Assembly: GCA_026545225.1 (NCBI GenBank)
Contig: CM048845.1
Coordinates: 76,177,033 to 76,241,032 of the forward strand
Length of the DNA stretch: 64,000 nucleotides
Origin: Cornus controversa
Lineage: Eukaryota > Streptophyta > Magnoliopsida > Cornales > Cornaceae
Direction: 5' to 3'
This document shows, in pieces, positions 47,543-60,024 of this stretch; position 1 is the stretch's first letter, and the number at the start of each line of letters is the position of its first letter. The position numbers and the translations under genes are program-made. The notes under the pieces were generated by a model, which worked only from the letters and a program-made list of their open reading frames with translations, searched no databases and had not been told where the DNA came from.

Positions 47543-50500
47543 TTAATTGATTGAAGGTCGTTGGAATGAGAACTTGGGTGGTAAGGTCATGACCGGTTCA
47601 TTCCCACTCAGCTTCTGGAAGGCCATCCCAAGGGTATATCCTAAGGCTCGTGCGACTGGGACAGCCACTGCATTTCCAACCTGACAGTACCTGCACCAAA
47701 ACACAGAGTACTTCAGTGTTGCAGAGTTTACAACAGCATATATGTAAAAAATAATAATGAACAAGTAATTTGGCAAACACCACACAACAAATTATAGTTC
47801 AGGTGTGAATCAATTTCTCAGTGTGCTTAGTGGAAGGAAAATGTTCTTTCTAGTGTGTATATGCATCTTAATCTAAATTAAATAATCATAAAAACTCAGG
47901 ATCTATTTGGAATCCAAAGTTCAGCTACACTGCTCGAATTATATAGAGGCTGACTACCAAGTTTGACAGTATTTCATTATCTTTCCTTTATGCTACATTT
48001 GGTATGAGAGAAGAGAGGAGGGATGGAGCAAGTTTTCATCATTTAGTACAAAGAAAAATTGGAGGGAAGGATGGATGGACGTGGCACCCCTCTGGGCCCA
48101 CCATTTTTAATCCCTTCAAAAGTGGACAAATGAGAGGAGGGAAGAGATGGATAAGTATGGTATATAGAGTCTGGTCTGCAATCAACGGGCTAGGCATCCA
48201 TACTTTTATCATTCCGTTCTGTCAAGGGCTAGTGACTTGAGTTCGGTCGTAGCCTAAAAGCTGTGGCTGACTCTATTTCTTAATACAAGGAACGAGGAAA
48301 AATATACTTTGAATAACATTATAATATTTAAACTATGAAAAAACCACCTATGAATTTCCTAGAGATTTTGAGATGCGAGGACAATAGTCTTAAAAATAAG
48401 AACCTACTCCTAAAGCTTTTGGTTATAATTGATGTGCTTTGGACAATGAAACCTGCCTATCCATTTATACTTTCGGCTGAGCAGGTACAGCAGATAAAAG
48501 AGTCAATTAAGGATTTTTCCTTTAGGTTCTCGCCAATGTTATTCCAAAACCGAATAAACCAGATAAGTGAAGATATAATAGTGATGGATGCTATGTCTCA
48601 CCTTTTAAACATCATGTTCGAGGATATTTTCAAACTTCCTCCCATGGATTACGAGAAAGTAGAGGACCTATTACCTTCTTCGCTCATGTCAAAAGGTGGG
48701 GAAAGGTGGATTGACTTATAAAAGCAGATATAGTGGGTTGCTTTGATAACGTAGATCATACTCTCCTTAATTTCACTATGTTTCGGCATATCAGCGAGGG
48801 TAATAATTCTGTCTGCAACTTAATCACCTCTTTCCTATTATGTAAAGTGATGTTATTATCCCCTCATTAAGTTGTGTAAAATTATACAATGAGAGTATAG
48901 TGGTAAAAATAACATAAAACACCTCATTCCCTTTCCTCTTACCAAACAATGGAAGGTATCACCTCCTCCTACGCCCTTCCACTCCACCAAACAGAAAGAG
49001 AGGACACCTTCCTTTCCACAAGGATGTCTCATCCATCCTTCATACCTTCCCTTCTACCAATTTTTTTAATCTTCTTAACAAATGAAGCATTAGTTATCCA
49101 GTAGAAAGTGTCAAATCCAAAGAAGTCAACACAAAAACACTGTTCTCGGACTACCAATTACATAATTGGACCCTCTTCCAATCTTTCATTATGGAAATCT
49201 TTTCCCTTCATGCAAAGCATATGTCAGGACTTGCGGAATATATTACAAAACGGTAGTGTCAAAAACTACACTTCGAAATGTGTTCCTTATTTTCTGACCA
49301 CCGTGTTCACTATGAGGATACAATGTCGTAATCAATAAGAGAAGACGTGACACTCTTCGATAAACATTGAATTCCAATAAGCACGTTAAGTATCTGTTCT
49401 CGAAAATAATATTCATACCTTTCTTTAACTGTTCCACAGAATCTATAAAAATCAGGAAATCCTTGTAACCTTGCGTACTCACGTAGTGTAAGCACTCGAT
49501 CTTGCTCTGGATGTAATGCTGCCTACAAAAGGTTAGACACTTGCAATAAAATCAAAAATAGGTGTCTAACTCAATTTTTAAGTACATAAATATTAGAGAA
49601 AGGGATACCTGATTGTGAAGATTTGGAAAAGTGACTACAGTTCCCACCGTCTCATCCCACCATAACCTTGCAAATGGTCTGTCCATATAACATGTACTTC
49701 AATAAATTGGCATTTACAAAGGGAAAAAGTAAAAGGTAAAGCGTCACACCTTTTAGACTTTCCCTGTTCAAAAGTGAAGACATAATCTGGTACCTATAAG
49801 CAAACAAAACAAAATTTTGATTAGTGTTGGTCAGGATCACTGCACTCCAGCCTATTCTGGTTAAATTGTCTTCCATGGGGAAACCAGGATATGGATGCTC
49901 TCATTTCACATAGGTCAAAATTCAGCTTCGTTTAATCTAATCAAATTTTGGGCAATTCTGTGCTTCAGCCTTTTTGAGCTTATTATGCTTAAAAATAAAA
50001 TAAAATAAGAAGAAGAAAGAAATCCGCACTTGTTTTTAAATTTTCAAAACTTTTAACAAGATTCCTCTCCCCAGCCAAACTAACCCCCAAAATAAAGCAA
50101 ACATATCTAAATATCACATTTAAATAGGAAAATGCTTTACAGACAAAAAAAAAAATTTAATATCCCAAATAAAATGGTGTCTCCCTCCATTAAATTGCAA
50201 AAAGTTCTTCCACTTAAAGAAAGCATAATTTGTTTTTGTCCCTGCTCTTTCAACCTTTCAACTAACATTTCCAATTTCGCTCATTTAGCAGCTTTAGCTG
50301 AAATTGAATCCATAGAATTTCATTTTTTTATGGTTACTTTTCATAAAATTTGATTCAAAGAGAAATATTCAACACCATTTTATTTTTATTTTTATTTTCA
50401 CATACATAAGATACCCATTGTCCAATGCCTTTAAAACCAATTTTAACGTTCTCCTTTTTACATACGATTGGAATTGCTTTAGCTGAAATACTTTTATAGT

Positions 50501-53500
50501 CAATGATAGTTTAAGTTCTAATCGTTCTAATGACCTCCTTTCTCAGCATCAACGGGTTCTTAAAAGTGGGTGCCGGAGCTGCTACAATTGCTTCAGCGGG
50601 AGCTGCTGTCGGTATTGGAAACGTCCTTAGTTCCTCGATTCATTCCGTTCTGACTTCTCATGCTCTCACCTACCTCTCTCTTCAGGTTCCACTATTTGAG
50701 ACCCTCTCCCATCCTCTCCCCATTAATAATATGCCTCTCTCATCATATTTCTAACACACTTGAACCCCTCTCTTCTCTATTTCTGTCTCTTCCTCTCTCC
50801 ATTTAAACCCAGGTGTGAGCCACACCAAGAAGCTAAGTTGTTACATACAGCCACTCTAACTCTTTTCATCAAACCAATTCATGCATTCAGTCACTACTAT
50901 TTGATTGCATTGATTCATTATTTCTATTTCAAATCTCCCAAGTCCCAATGTATATTAATTAACTTAATATTTTATAAATAAATTTCAAAAACAACTTCAA
51001 GAAATTTGAAAAGTCAAAATCAAACTAGGTAATAACCCTTTATTAGTCATTCAGTAAGATTTTGCAAAAATATCAAAAATTCCTATTTTGTAGGATTTAA
51101 AAAATAAATCACTCATCAAGTTCTCAAAAAACTAGTTTTATATAAACATAGGATTGCACCAAGAATCAGTGCTAAGCCCATATCTATTTGCAATAATCCT
51201 AGATGGGATAACAATGAAACTAGAATTGTGGAGAAATGCTTTAGAGGGGTTGAGAATTAGTAGAACCAAAACCGAGTAATGATAACACTTCAAAACCAAA
51301 AAATTACGCAAAACAATCACTTTCGTTATCTAGGATCAGTAATACGAAAGGATGGAGAGATAGATAGCAATATAACTAGTACGATTGGAGCTGGTTGTAC
51401 TACATGGAGACAAACTAGTGGAATTTTATGCGATAAAAGAATAACACATGAGCTAAAAGGAAAATTCTATAGGACCATTATTAGACCAACAATGTTGTAT
51501 GGAGTGGAGTGTTGGGCCCTAACAAAGAAACAAGAACAATGCCTTCATGTAGCTGAAAAGAGAATGTTAAGATGGATGAGTGGAGTGACTAGAAGAGATA
51601 GGGTCACTCATGAAAGTGTGCGAGAAAAATTAGGAGTATTTGAACACATATATCGGAGATCTAGAGACGCACCAGTCAAATGAGGTAGTTGTAATAAAAG
51701 GTCAGAGGTAGATAGGAAGACCAAAAACAACATGGGATAAAGTTATTAAAAATGACTTTAAAAAGTTAAATATAGTAGGAGAAATGGCATGTAGTAGAAA
51801 AGATTGGAGAGAGAGCATTCATGTGGCCAACCCCATTCATATGAGATTAAGGCAAGGATGATGATGATGATGATGACGATTTGTTACAATATTTAAATTA
51901 GATCCAATGTTGTTTACTGATGATAGAAATATCTATATCTAGAAGACAATATTGCCAATTATTTATCCAAAAAAAAAATTTTGCCAATTGGTAATTTATC
52001 TGGAGAGGAGGCATTGCAGAATTAAGGGAATGATCTTTATAGTATTACTTCAAAATTCTTTAGTTTTTTTTTTATTGGATTAATTCATTAATTAGTATAA
52101 TCGGTACATTTATAAAGTTTGTCTGAAAGTGTTTATCCAAACCTTCAACACATCCCTCACCTTTACAAGTCATTTATATTGCATTTGGTACGTTGGAATG
52201 GAATGGAATGGAATGCTCATTCCAATCATTCATTTGTTTGGTATGAATTTTAAAGTTGGAATAGTCGTTCCCTTGGAATGAAAATCCATTCCAGAGAATG
52301 AAAATTCATTCCATAACTAAACTTATGGAATGGCCATTCCATTCCCAAGTAAGATTAAAAAAAATTGATGTTCCTAGTAAGCCCTTCACCAGATCACCAC
52401 CTCCATCATCTTCCACCACCGTCGTCATTGTTGCCTTCCACCACCGCCACCGCCACCACCACCGTTGCCTTCCACCACTATTGCCTTCCACCACCACCGT
52501 CACCTCCACTGCCTTCCACCACCTACACCATTGTTGCCTTCTACCACCACCACCACCACCACCATCGTCGCCACCTTCCACCACCCCCTCTACCTTCTAC
52601 CACTGTCGCCGCCTTCCACCACCACTGTCTTCTGCCACTTCCACCACCACCACTTACACCATTGCTGCCTTCCATCACCACCACCGCTGACGTCGCCCTC
52701 CACCATCACCGCAACCACCACCACTGTCACCTCCATTGCCTTCTACCACCATTGTCGCCTTCCACCACCACCACCACCGTCACCGCCTTCTACCATCGTC
52801 GCCACCTTCCACCACCACCATATACACCATTGTTGCTTTCCATCACCACCACCTTCCACCCCCACCACAACCTTCCACCAACACCACCACTTACACCACT
52901 ACCGCCTTCTGCCATCGCTGCCTTAAAACAACACCACCACTTACGCCACTACCACCTTCCACCACCATTGCCGCGTTCCATCACCGCCACCACCACCTTC
53001 CACCGCTACCTTCCACCAACACCACTTCTTTTAAAAAAATTTATAGAAGAATGTTATTTTATTAGTTTAATTTATTCGTTACAGAGAGGTATTTTGAATA
53101 ATTCAATTTGAATTTCATTTCATTCCTACATATTTTCATTTTTGGAACCAAACAATAGAATGGAAATGATCGTTCCATTCCATTCTCACTGGCATTCCAT
53201 TCCATTCCTGCGTACCAAACATAGCCTTAGATGAATGCATCATGTCTGAGCTGACATATCTCAAATTCTTTCACCTAGCATGTAATTTCTTGTGCCTTTA
53301 ATAAGTAATATTCATTATATTCCATTATAATTTAGTTCATCAATTTATCATCAACACATTATCAAGACATACTGATACTGCAGTTTTTCCCATATCATAG
53401 TCTACATTAATTATTAATTATTAATTATTAATTATTATTAGTGTTTCCTGAAAAAAGAATTAACGAATTGCATGAGTTGTATTCAATTTGTTGAGATTTT

Positions 53501-55088
53501 AAGCAAGTGGGCTCAGTTGTCTACGATGAAAGTTGTTTAATATAGGGGTTAGGTTCATGTCATCCTCGATGTCTCAAACTGATAAATACTTATAATCGGT
53601 ATTTTTCCTCAACAAAAAATTGCTTTCTCAAAAATAATAACATGTACCCATGGTTGTACTGCTAGTTTCCAGTAATAGTTTAAAGCCACAAGTATGTGGC
53701 AATGACGTTTTCTAAAACATTATAACGGCTATTTGTCTCAACAGGTCATTTTTATGTCAATTTCTGGTTAGAAACTCTACTTATATAGTATCTCATTTAA
53801 GTAATGTAACATACCATATACATTCAAACCGACCATGTCATCATAATAATAAAAAATAAAAAGAAACACCAAACTGGTACATTAGATCTGAGTGGAAAAC
53901 CAAAATGCCACTAAAATGTGTTGGATATGTTTCATTAAGGAAGAACCAGTACAAATGTTAACAAAGAACATGATGAAAATTTTGGACATTATATTTCATG
54001 TGGAGGAACCACCATATAAAAGTGGAATACAATTAATAAAATAGCATAATTTGGAGCAGGCAAAGGATAAATTGCATAAGAGTACATAGTTTTATTTAAC
54101 CTAATAGGCGAGCCCCTTTATTGGTTGGACCAAACTAAGTAATGTCCTTTTTTGTTTCTGTTCAGGTGTAGCTGATTTCTTCACAAATGCATGCCACAAA
54201 ATGTAGTAATAAGAAATTTGAGTCTAAGAATCCCTATCAGCTTTTTGTGGAGGGGAAGAGGGGACAAGATTGAAGATTTGACCTCACAAATAATTAGTCT
54301 CCATATGAAGGAAAATATTTTGTAATTTCAATGGTTTGGTCACTGACTATTCACTTATGCGAGTCATGCTAATGGAGCTTTCCAAAGATTAGAAGTATAT
54401 TCAACGCCATTGAATGTTTAGTCTCTCTCTCTCTCTCTTTCTTAATTTTTCGCATTTCTGTTTAATGTTTCCTACTTCTGTCAGTATTTGTTTATGCAAC
54501 TCAATGAAACAATGATGATTAGTAGCTAAATTTCCACACGACATCTAAGGCAGCATTTCAAATCAATTTACAATCAACTCTAAACTCTATTGAAATTACC
54601 TAGGCAACATATTTTCCAGTGCCCATCTAAAAGAAATTGCAGCTTAGAAAATAAAATTAAGGAAATAACTAGACTTGGAGAGGGGTGGATAGAGAGCAGA
54701 ATTCACATGAATTTTTCCAGGAAGAGAAACTAAAAAGAAAATAATGATAAGCTTCCTTCAAAACAGAAGGCAACAAACTGTTTACCATAGGCTTTCCAGA
54801 CGGCAACTTCATCTGCTCCTTTGTTGGATCCCGATGAACCACATTGTCAGTTCCCACAACTATGCCAGGGAGGTCCCTAAAATTTGCTCCCTGTAAAGCT
54901 AATAAATTAGAAACCACAATAGTACTAAAAGCTCCAATATCAACGTAAATCTTGTATCTATTAAACCTTTTTGCGTGGAATTTGACAAACTCGTAAATAA
55001 TCATCCTCGGACAATTGATAAGGCCGATGGTCATATAATATAGGCTTTTTCATTTGTGTAACTCCACTCGGTGCCAAACCCATCATCT
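47543..55088 (-). CDS. CMT2: chromomethylase, CMT2-like, last six exons (5' part not found in the window)
   Basis: A plant-specific DNA (cytosine-5) methyltransferase that maintains non-CG methylation on transposon chromatin. Minus-strand exons: 55088-54967, 54890-54786, 49793-49750, 49678-49609, 49522-49419, 47690-47543, all in phase, giving about 197 C-terminal residues. Visible: [72 protein letters not shown] (motif VIII region), [20 protein letters not shown] (motif IX) and [18 protein letters not shown] (motif X), ending [24 protein letters not shown] fits CMT2 better than CMT3. The PCQ catalytic loop, chromodomain and BAH domain are upstream and were not found up to 64,000; a Copia fossil lies on that side. 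Intron 2 of this set is 5.0 kb and holds foreign DNA. Confidence 0.85.
47995..49070. mobile_element. possible MITE-like element framing an RT fragment
   Basis: The left part (CATTTGGTATGAGAGAAGAG, then GGAGGGAAGGATGGATGGA) and the right part (inverse of GGTAGAAGGGAAGGTATGAAGGATGGATGAG, and CTCTTACCAAACAATGG) are imperfect inverted arms on either side of 48,180-48,880. No clean target duplication was found, so the boundaries are approximate. It lies in the last intron of the chromomethylase. Confidence 0.35.
48311..48850 (+). pseudogene. reverse-transcriptase fragment, organellar/group II type
   Basis: An open stretch of 128 codons from 48,335 ([45 protein letters not shown]) is followed in the same frame, past one stop, by [18 protein letters not shown]. 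The D-GCFDN-DH pattern is the first catalytic-aspartate block of RTs encoded by group II introns and by plant mitochondrial RT-like ORFs. It differs from Copia and LINE RTs. The rest of the RT (YxDD block, maturase domain) is absent. It lies on the plus strand inside a minus-strand intron. Likely a dead copy from organelle DNA; the parent is not identified. Confidence 0.5.
49794..50530. other. left part of the chromomethylase 5-kb intron
   Basis: AT-rich intron DNA after the [12 protein letters not shown] exon. No element or gene recognised before the atp9 fragment. Confidence 0.4.
50566..50648 (+). pseudogene. atp9: mitochondrial atp9 fragment (NUMT) in a chromomethylase intron
   Basis: About 83 bases translate as [20 protein letters not shown] then LSSSIHSV, the first transmembrane helix region of ATP synthase F0 subunit c (residues about 8-35 of 74 or so). 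In plant mitochondria this gene is C-to-U edited. The copy here has the genomic, unedited form at the S of ATIAS, the L of NVL and the S of SSSIHS, which the edited protein reads as L, F and L. It therefore came from mitochondrial DNA, not from an edited transcript. Similarity stops abruptly on both sides; it is not a functional gene. Confidence 0.8.
51151..51880 (+). mobile_element. RTE-like LINE, 3' end fragment
   Basis: The sequence begins inside the RT domain ([20 protein letters not shown]). It continues through [59 protein letters not shown] and [20 protein letters not shown], then [11 protein letters not shown]. This is the C-terminal part of plant non-LTR retrotransposon ORF2, downstream of the catalytic core. 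It ends in a GATGATGATGATGATGACGAT run, a simple-repeat tail as in RTE-clade LINEs. The 5' part is truncated, as usual for LINE insertions, and the frame has small breaks. It is on the plus strand inside a minus-strand intron. Confidence 0.8.
52185..53225. mobile_element. foldback element with a CCA-rich core
   Basis: The left end GCATTTGGTACGTTGGAATGG and right end (inverse) GGCTATGTTTGGTACGCAGGAATGG are inverted repeats with GGAATGGAATGG tracts. Between them, 52,385-53,030 is dominated by CCACCA/CCACCG/TTCCACCACC repeats. Long overlapping open frames in several phases (up to 248 codons, His/Pro/Ser/Thr-rich) arise from this repeat and are not genes. It sits in the chromomethylase 5-kb intron; the superfamily is not determined. 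Confidence 0.6.
52385..53030 (+). repeat. 650-bp trinucleotide-rich (CCA/CCG/CAC) tract
   Basis: Imperfect repeats of TTCCACCACC with ACCGTCGCC variants give a strongly pyrimidine-biased plus strand with A interruptions. The repeat is old enough to be degenerate but keeps its three-base phase, so stops are avoided. Confidence 0.8.
53226..54785. other. right part of the chromomethylase 5-kb intron
   Basis: AT-rich DNA with a short ATTATTA repeat near 53,410-53,440 and a CT run at 54,422-54,438. No gene seen. The last bases towards 54,785 hold the GTAAAC donor on the minus strand. Confidence 0.45.
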
Positions 55089-57297
55089 CTGGCGAAATGA
55101 GGAAAAAGAAAAACAAGAAAATAGATTATCAATCAAGGCCTACAACCATCACCTCTTTTCTTATAAATATACATTTCAGTGCATGAGCTGAAATTCAATA
55201 TAGTCATGTAGACACATCACAGCAGACCACCCATTGGGAACTAAAGAAAACGATGCAACTTATTGTAGTTATAGCTTCCAACAACCAATCACCAAATGCA
55301 GGTAGCATTGACATAGGTTAAGAACAAATGACAGATAATACAAACAAAATCACATATCAACGTTCCTAACATGTAGAAGGCTTTACCACAAGGTCCACCA
55401 GCTATTAGTTTGAAGGGTATCCTTCAACACCTAAAGACTGAGATGCATGGGTCAACTGGTAGGCAGATCTGAGTATTGTAGTAATGATTATATGTATAAG
55501 GTTGTCAAGTCAAATATAAAACAAATCAAATGAGGTTTAATTGAAGAAATACTACATTCAGTCAAATGGGAAAAAAAATTGTATCATAAATATCAAACCA
55601 GAGGAAAATTATGATTGAAGTTGAAAAATATATTGAACTGGTTAAGTAGCAAAATAGGTATTAGAGATATCATCACTTCTTACAATTTTGAGAATAAGCC
55701 AATTACTAAGTTCACAAATTCCACCTTCAAACAACCAGCAGTTGGATGTTAAGATAGAATTGTAATAAATTAACAAAAATGCTGGTCAATCTCTAATTTA
55801 TTATACCCAACAGATGGAGTCACTGACCTCATCCTTGTAGCAATATCTTTATCTACTTTTGTAAACGTTGCTGAAACAACACATAACAAGAATGATAAGT
55901 AACTGAAGAGAGCATAATAGTTCTTCAGATAAACACTACTTTTCTTCTTTTAGTGTTTTATTACAACAACAAAGGCATGCCTCCACACCATATTTAACGA
56001 CTAATAGGTAAAAAGAAGTCGTTCATAAATATCATGGAGAACCCTAATGTGCATTAGGGAATTTGTTTTTTCGATAAGGATTAATTTTTTTCGGTAAGGG
56101 AATTAGGGAATTTGTTGAAGCATATAAAAACTGTTTGGATGGCTAAGAGTCAATTCTGTAATGCAAATGGTTGAATACATATTTTAGGTACACTTGACTC
56201 TCAAAAAAAATAATCAAGAATGATTTTTAAAAAAAATATTGATTAATTAACATTAAAAAATTTCTCTTCAACTTCCCTAAATTTAAATCTTCTTAGTGAG
56301 TATACAATTTCGTACACAACAAGATCTCATATGCACTTTCTTTTTTGGTAGGTAGATCTCATATGTACTTACGAGTATAATTGTAACCTTCTCACAGAAG
56401 AATATGTATTTTATCTGAGACACCAAAAAGCTCCAAATGTTTATAAATCAGAGGAGTTTGACTCTGTTATACTCATTTTATCTTAATTTCTTTATCAGAT
56501 TCCATCAATGAACAAGTCATAATTTGTTACAGCATCATCCTCCAATGTACAAATTATGTATGTCTTGCAGTCAACAAAACCTTTGCCAATATCATCACTA
56601 GTAATTTTTGTTTTACTCAATGCCTTTCAACTTAACTTCATCTCCTTAGTGCAACCAATTCTTCATCAAATGTGAAAAGACTGATATTACTCACAATTTA
56701 GCAATAATCTAGATATGTATATATATCCATATATTTCTTTTTTAATGAATAATATAACAAAATTAATTCTCAGAGAATTTAAATGTATTTTGTCTGGAAA
56801 CATAATGAGGTTGCATTAGCAAGTCTAAATCGGTGCTTATGACTTCTACTTGATACAAGTGCCCTTCCCAAACAGGTGCACTGGGAGGCACTTTTAAGTA
56901 CTTAATTGAAAACCCCTAAATTAAACCACTACCTACCATAAAAATGGAAGTTAATTCAAAATGACATCTAGTCTTTGCTAGCAGTTATTATCCTTTCACG
57001 ATGCTTCAACAAGAAAAACAAGTATTCTATTCTTGAGAACATGAACAGTCCCACATGCTGGCATGCAACATTTATCTTCTTTGCAGTGTGCTCTCCTACA
57101 AATCACATTCTGAAAGCAGCGTGAGAGAGAAATCTTGACAATGTTCTCATGAAAATAGCAGTGTCTCCATTCATAACTCATCATCATCCTCATCATCTCC
57201 ATTCATACCTATGAGTTTCAAAATCTATAAAATTTACATAAGAAGATGAACAAACTTGATGGCACTAAAATGCAGTTATCAGTACTCAAATGATATC
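55089..57297. other. upstream intron side of the chromomethylase, no exon recognised
   Basis: The next expected exon (the DAISDLP to ETEFQRYIR region) was not found. A stretch at about 55,818-55,860 on the minus strand has good splice-like flanks (TTTCAG, GTCAGT) and an open frame, but it did not match the family. An open frame at 56,996-57,202 (minus) with several cysteines was not recognised. Confidence 0.35.
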
Positions 57298-57530
57298 TAT
57301 CAAGAATATAGGCTAAGTTGAGAAAGAAATCTTAAAGAAAGAGGAGAGAAATAGACTCTTTTATTATGTATTCAAAGTGTGACTACAATCTGAATTTATA
57401 ATGATCTAAAGAACAAAAAATAAGAAAAGCAACAATATATGGAAAGCAGTGTATATGGAAAGCAGTGATTCTGCCCTTAATTAAGGAATAATTGATATAT
57501 CCCTAATTAAGGAATAGTTGACTGACGACA
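57298..57530 (-). repeat. left LTR of the Copia fossil
   Basis: It pairs with the right LTR over its whole length, with two extra duplicated segments. It lies next to the purine-tract side of the element. Confidence 0.85.
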
Positions 57531-59452
57531 CTCCCCCTCAAGCTAGAGAGAGTAGATGTCAACAACTCCCAACTTGTTGCATATAGAATCAATGGCATGC
57601 TTTGGAACTGCCTTAGTAAAGATATCTGCTAACTGATTACCAAATGATACAAAGTCACAATTTCTTTGGAAGTCACCTTAGAACGAATGAAATGACAATC
57701 AACTTCAATATGCTTGGTTTGCTCATGAAAAACTGGATTACTGGCAATGTGAATGGCTGTCTAGTTATCACAATAGAGAAGAGATGGGTTTTGAACTGAA
57801 AACCCAAATTCTTGTAACAGAGTTCTCAACCAAGTTTTCACAGGAAGTATGAGCCATAACACGGTACTCAGCTTCAGCATTGGACCGTGCCACAACTGAC
57901 TGCTTCTTACTTTTTCAAGTTACTAGATTACCTCCTATAAAAGTACAGTAGCCAGTCATTGATCGTCTGTTTGAGGGAGAACCTGCCCAATCAGCATCAG
58001 TATAACCTTTGATGCGCAAATGTCCAAACAACTGATAGAAAAGACCACGACCCAAAGCCCCCTTAAGATACTTCAAAATCCGTATAACCGCGTCCATGTG
58101 AGGAATTCGTGGGCTAGTCATAAATTGACTCACAACACTGACTGCATAGGCAATATCTAGACGAGTAATGGTTAGATAAATCAACTTACCTACAAGACGT
58201 CTATACATCTCTGGATCATCAACCAAGTCACCAACCTCAGACAATAGCTTCAGATTAGTCTCCGTGGGGGTTGTTGTAGGTTTAGAGCCAAGATAACCCG
58301 TATCCCTTAAGAGATCAAGAATATATTTTCTTTGAAATAAACAAATCCCTTTCTTTGATCTAGCAACCTTAATACCAAGAAAATAACGGAGCTTGCCCAA
58401 ATCTTTAGTGAGAAAATTCAAACCCAAATAATGAATCAAGGTCTAAATCCCCTACTTGTCACTCCCAGTAATGACGATGTCATCCACATTGACCACCAAA
58501 ATTACAATGCCACACTTTGTCTTTTTAAAGAAAACTGAATGATCAGCTTGACTTCTAGTCATGTCATAAGCAACCACCGCCTTGTTAAACTTATCAAACC
58601 ATGCATGAGGTGACTGTTTAAGTCCATAAATAGATTTCTTGAGATAACAAACACACTCCCCCTTGGACTCAAATCCAGGAGGTTGAGCCATGTACACTGT
58701 CTCGGTAAGATCATCGTGAAGAAAAGAAATTTTGACATCGAGTTGATGAAGAGCCAGTCAAGATTGGCAGCAAGAGAGATAATTATACGAACAGAGTTAA
58801 ACTTAGCCGTAGGTGAGAAAGTCTCAGTATAGTCAATGTCATAGGTCTAAGTGAAACCCTTAGTAACAAGACAAGCCTTTAAACGATCAACAATGCCATC
58901 GGAATTTTGTTTCACTACGAAAACCCAACGACAACCAACAACTTGAGCACCTGCAGGCTTTGGAAGAAGATCCCAAGTATGATTCAATTGTAAGGCATAC
59001 GTTTACTCTTCCATAGCTTTCCGCCAGCCAGGATGGTTAAGAGCTTCCTTGTATGACTTAGGAACAGGAACAGTAACAAATAACAATGATAAAGAGAAAG
59101 CTCAGAAAGAAAATGACAAATGGTCATAAGAAACAAAATGAGATATGGGATGATCAGTATAAACCCGTCTACCTTTGTGAAGTGCAACGGGAAGATCGAG
59201 AACAAACTCGAAAGGATGAACAACTGGATCTGTAGGTGCTGAGAAAGATGATGGAGGATGCAAGGAAGGCTCTACATGTTCAATCGCTGGAGCAGGTGGC
59301 ACAAGAGATTCGTCCTGAGCAGTAGGAGGAGCAGAAACGGTATTCTTGCGAGCACGTCGAGTATAAACCCTAGGAGCAAGAGGAGTATCAAGAACCGGAG
59401 ACGGGAGAACAATGTCTGGAAAAATAAGTTCCTCCACTTGATTACCCTCCTT

Positions 59453-60024
59453 CTAGGAAGCACGGACACACCTAAAAGGTCAAAGAATCCGTGTCGGACA
59501 CGTATCGGACACCGACACACGTTGGACACACCCCGACACGTGTCGGACACGCCAAAATACGTGTCCTAATTTTTTTATTTTTGGACACACCACGGACACG
59601 GCATAGACACGCCAAGGACACGTGTCCGACACGCGTGTCATATCGTTAGGGAGTTTTTAGAAAGTTTTAAAAAGAAAGATAGTATAAAGTGTAAATATGA
59701 TGACTTTTTTGAAATTTTTTAATAAAATATGGCAGTCATAACATATAATATTTCAATTTTTTTTTTGTTTAGAAAACAACTATTATCATTATTGTGGAGC
59801 AGATTCAATTGTGTCGTCCTTTAAATGATAAATTTATTGTTGTTATAACTCATTAATTATTATGACTTGTGAATTTTTCTAGATTGATCTCATATATATA
59901 AAAAGATATATTTATTAGTCACGTGTCCCCGCCGTGTCCGTATCCTAGTTTTTTAGGATTTGCCGTGTCACTGTGTCCGTGTCGTGTCGTATCCGTGTCT
60001 CGTATCCGTATCGGTGCTTCTTAG
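59453..60024. mobile_element. hAT-type MITE inserted in the Copia fossil
   Basis: The ends CTAGGAAGCACGGACAC and (inverse) CTAAGAAGCACCGATACGG are inverted. CCCTCCTT lies on both sides (59,445-59,452 and 60,025-60,032), an 8-bp hAT-type duplication within Copia sequence. Both ends are rich in repeated GGACACG / CGTGTCC units, and the centre is AT-rich. Non-coding. It must be younger than the Copia insertion. Confidence 0.8.

Noticed and set aside
52298-53111. Several overlapping open frames of 109 to 248 codons
   Set aside because: They are rich in Ser, Thr, Pro, His and Leu, occur in more than one frame of the same CCA repeat, and have no domains; repeat artefacts.
55818-55860. Candidate chromomethylase exon on the minus strand
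   Set aside because: The splice-like flanks are good, but the translated residues do not match the expected DAISDLP or EFQRYIR region.
56996-57202. Cysteine-rich minus-strand frame upstream of the chromomethylase exons
   Set aside because: It does not match chromomethylase, SET or BAH domains as I know them and has no clear splice context.
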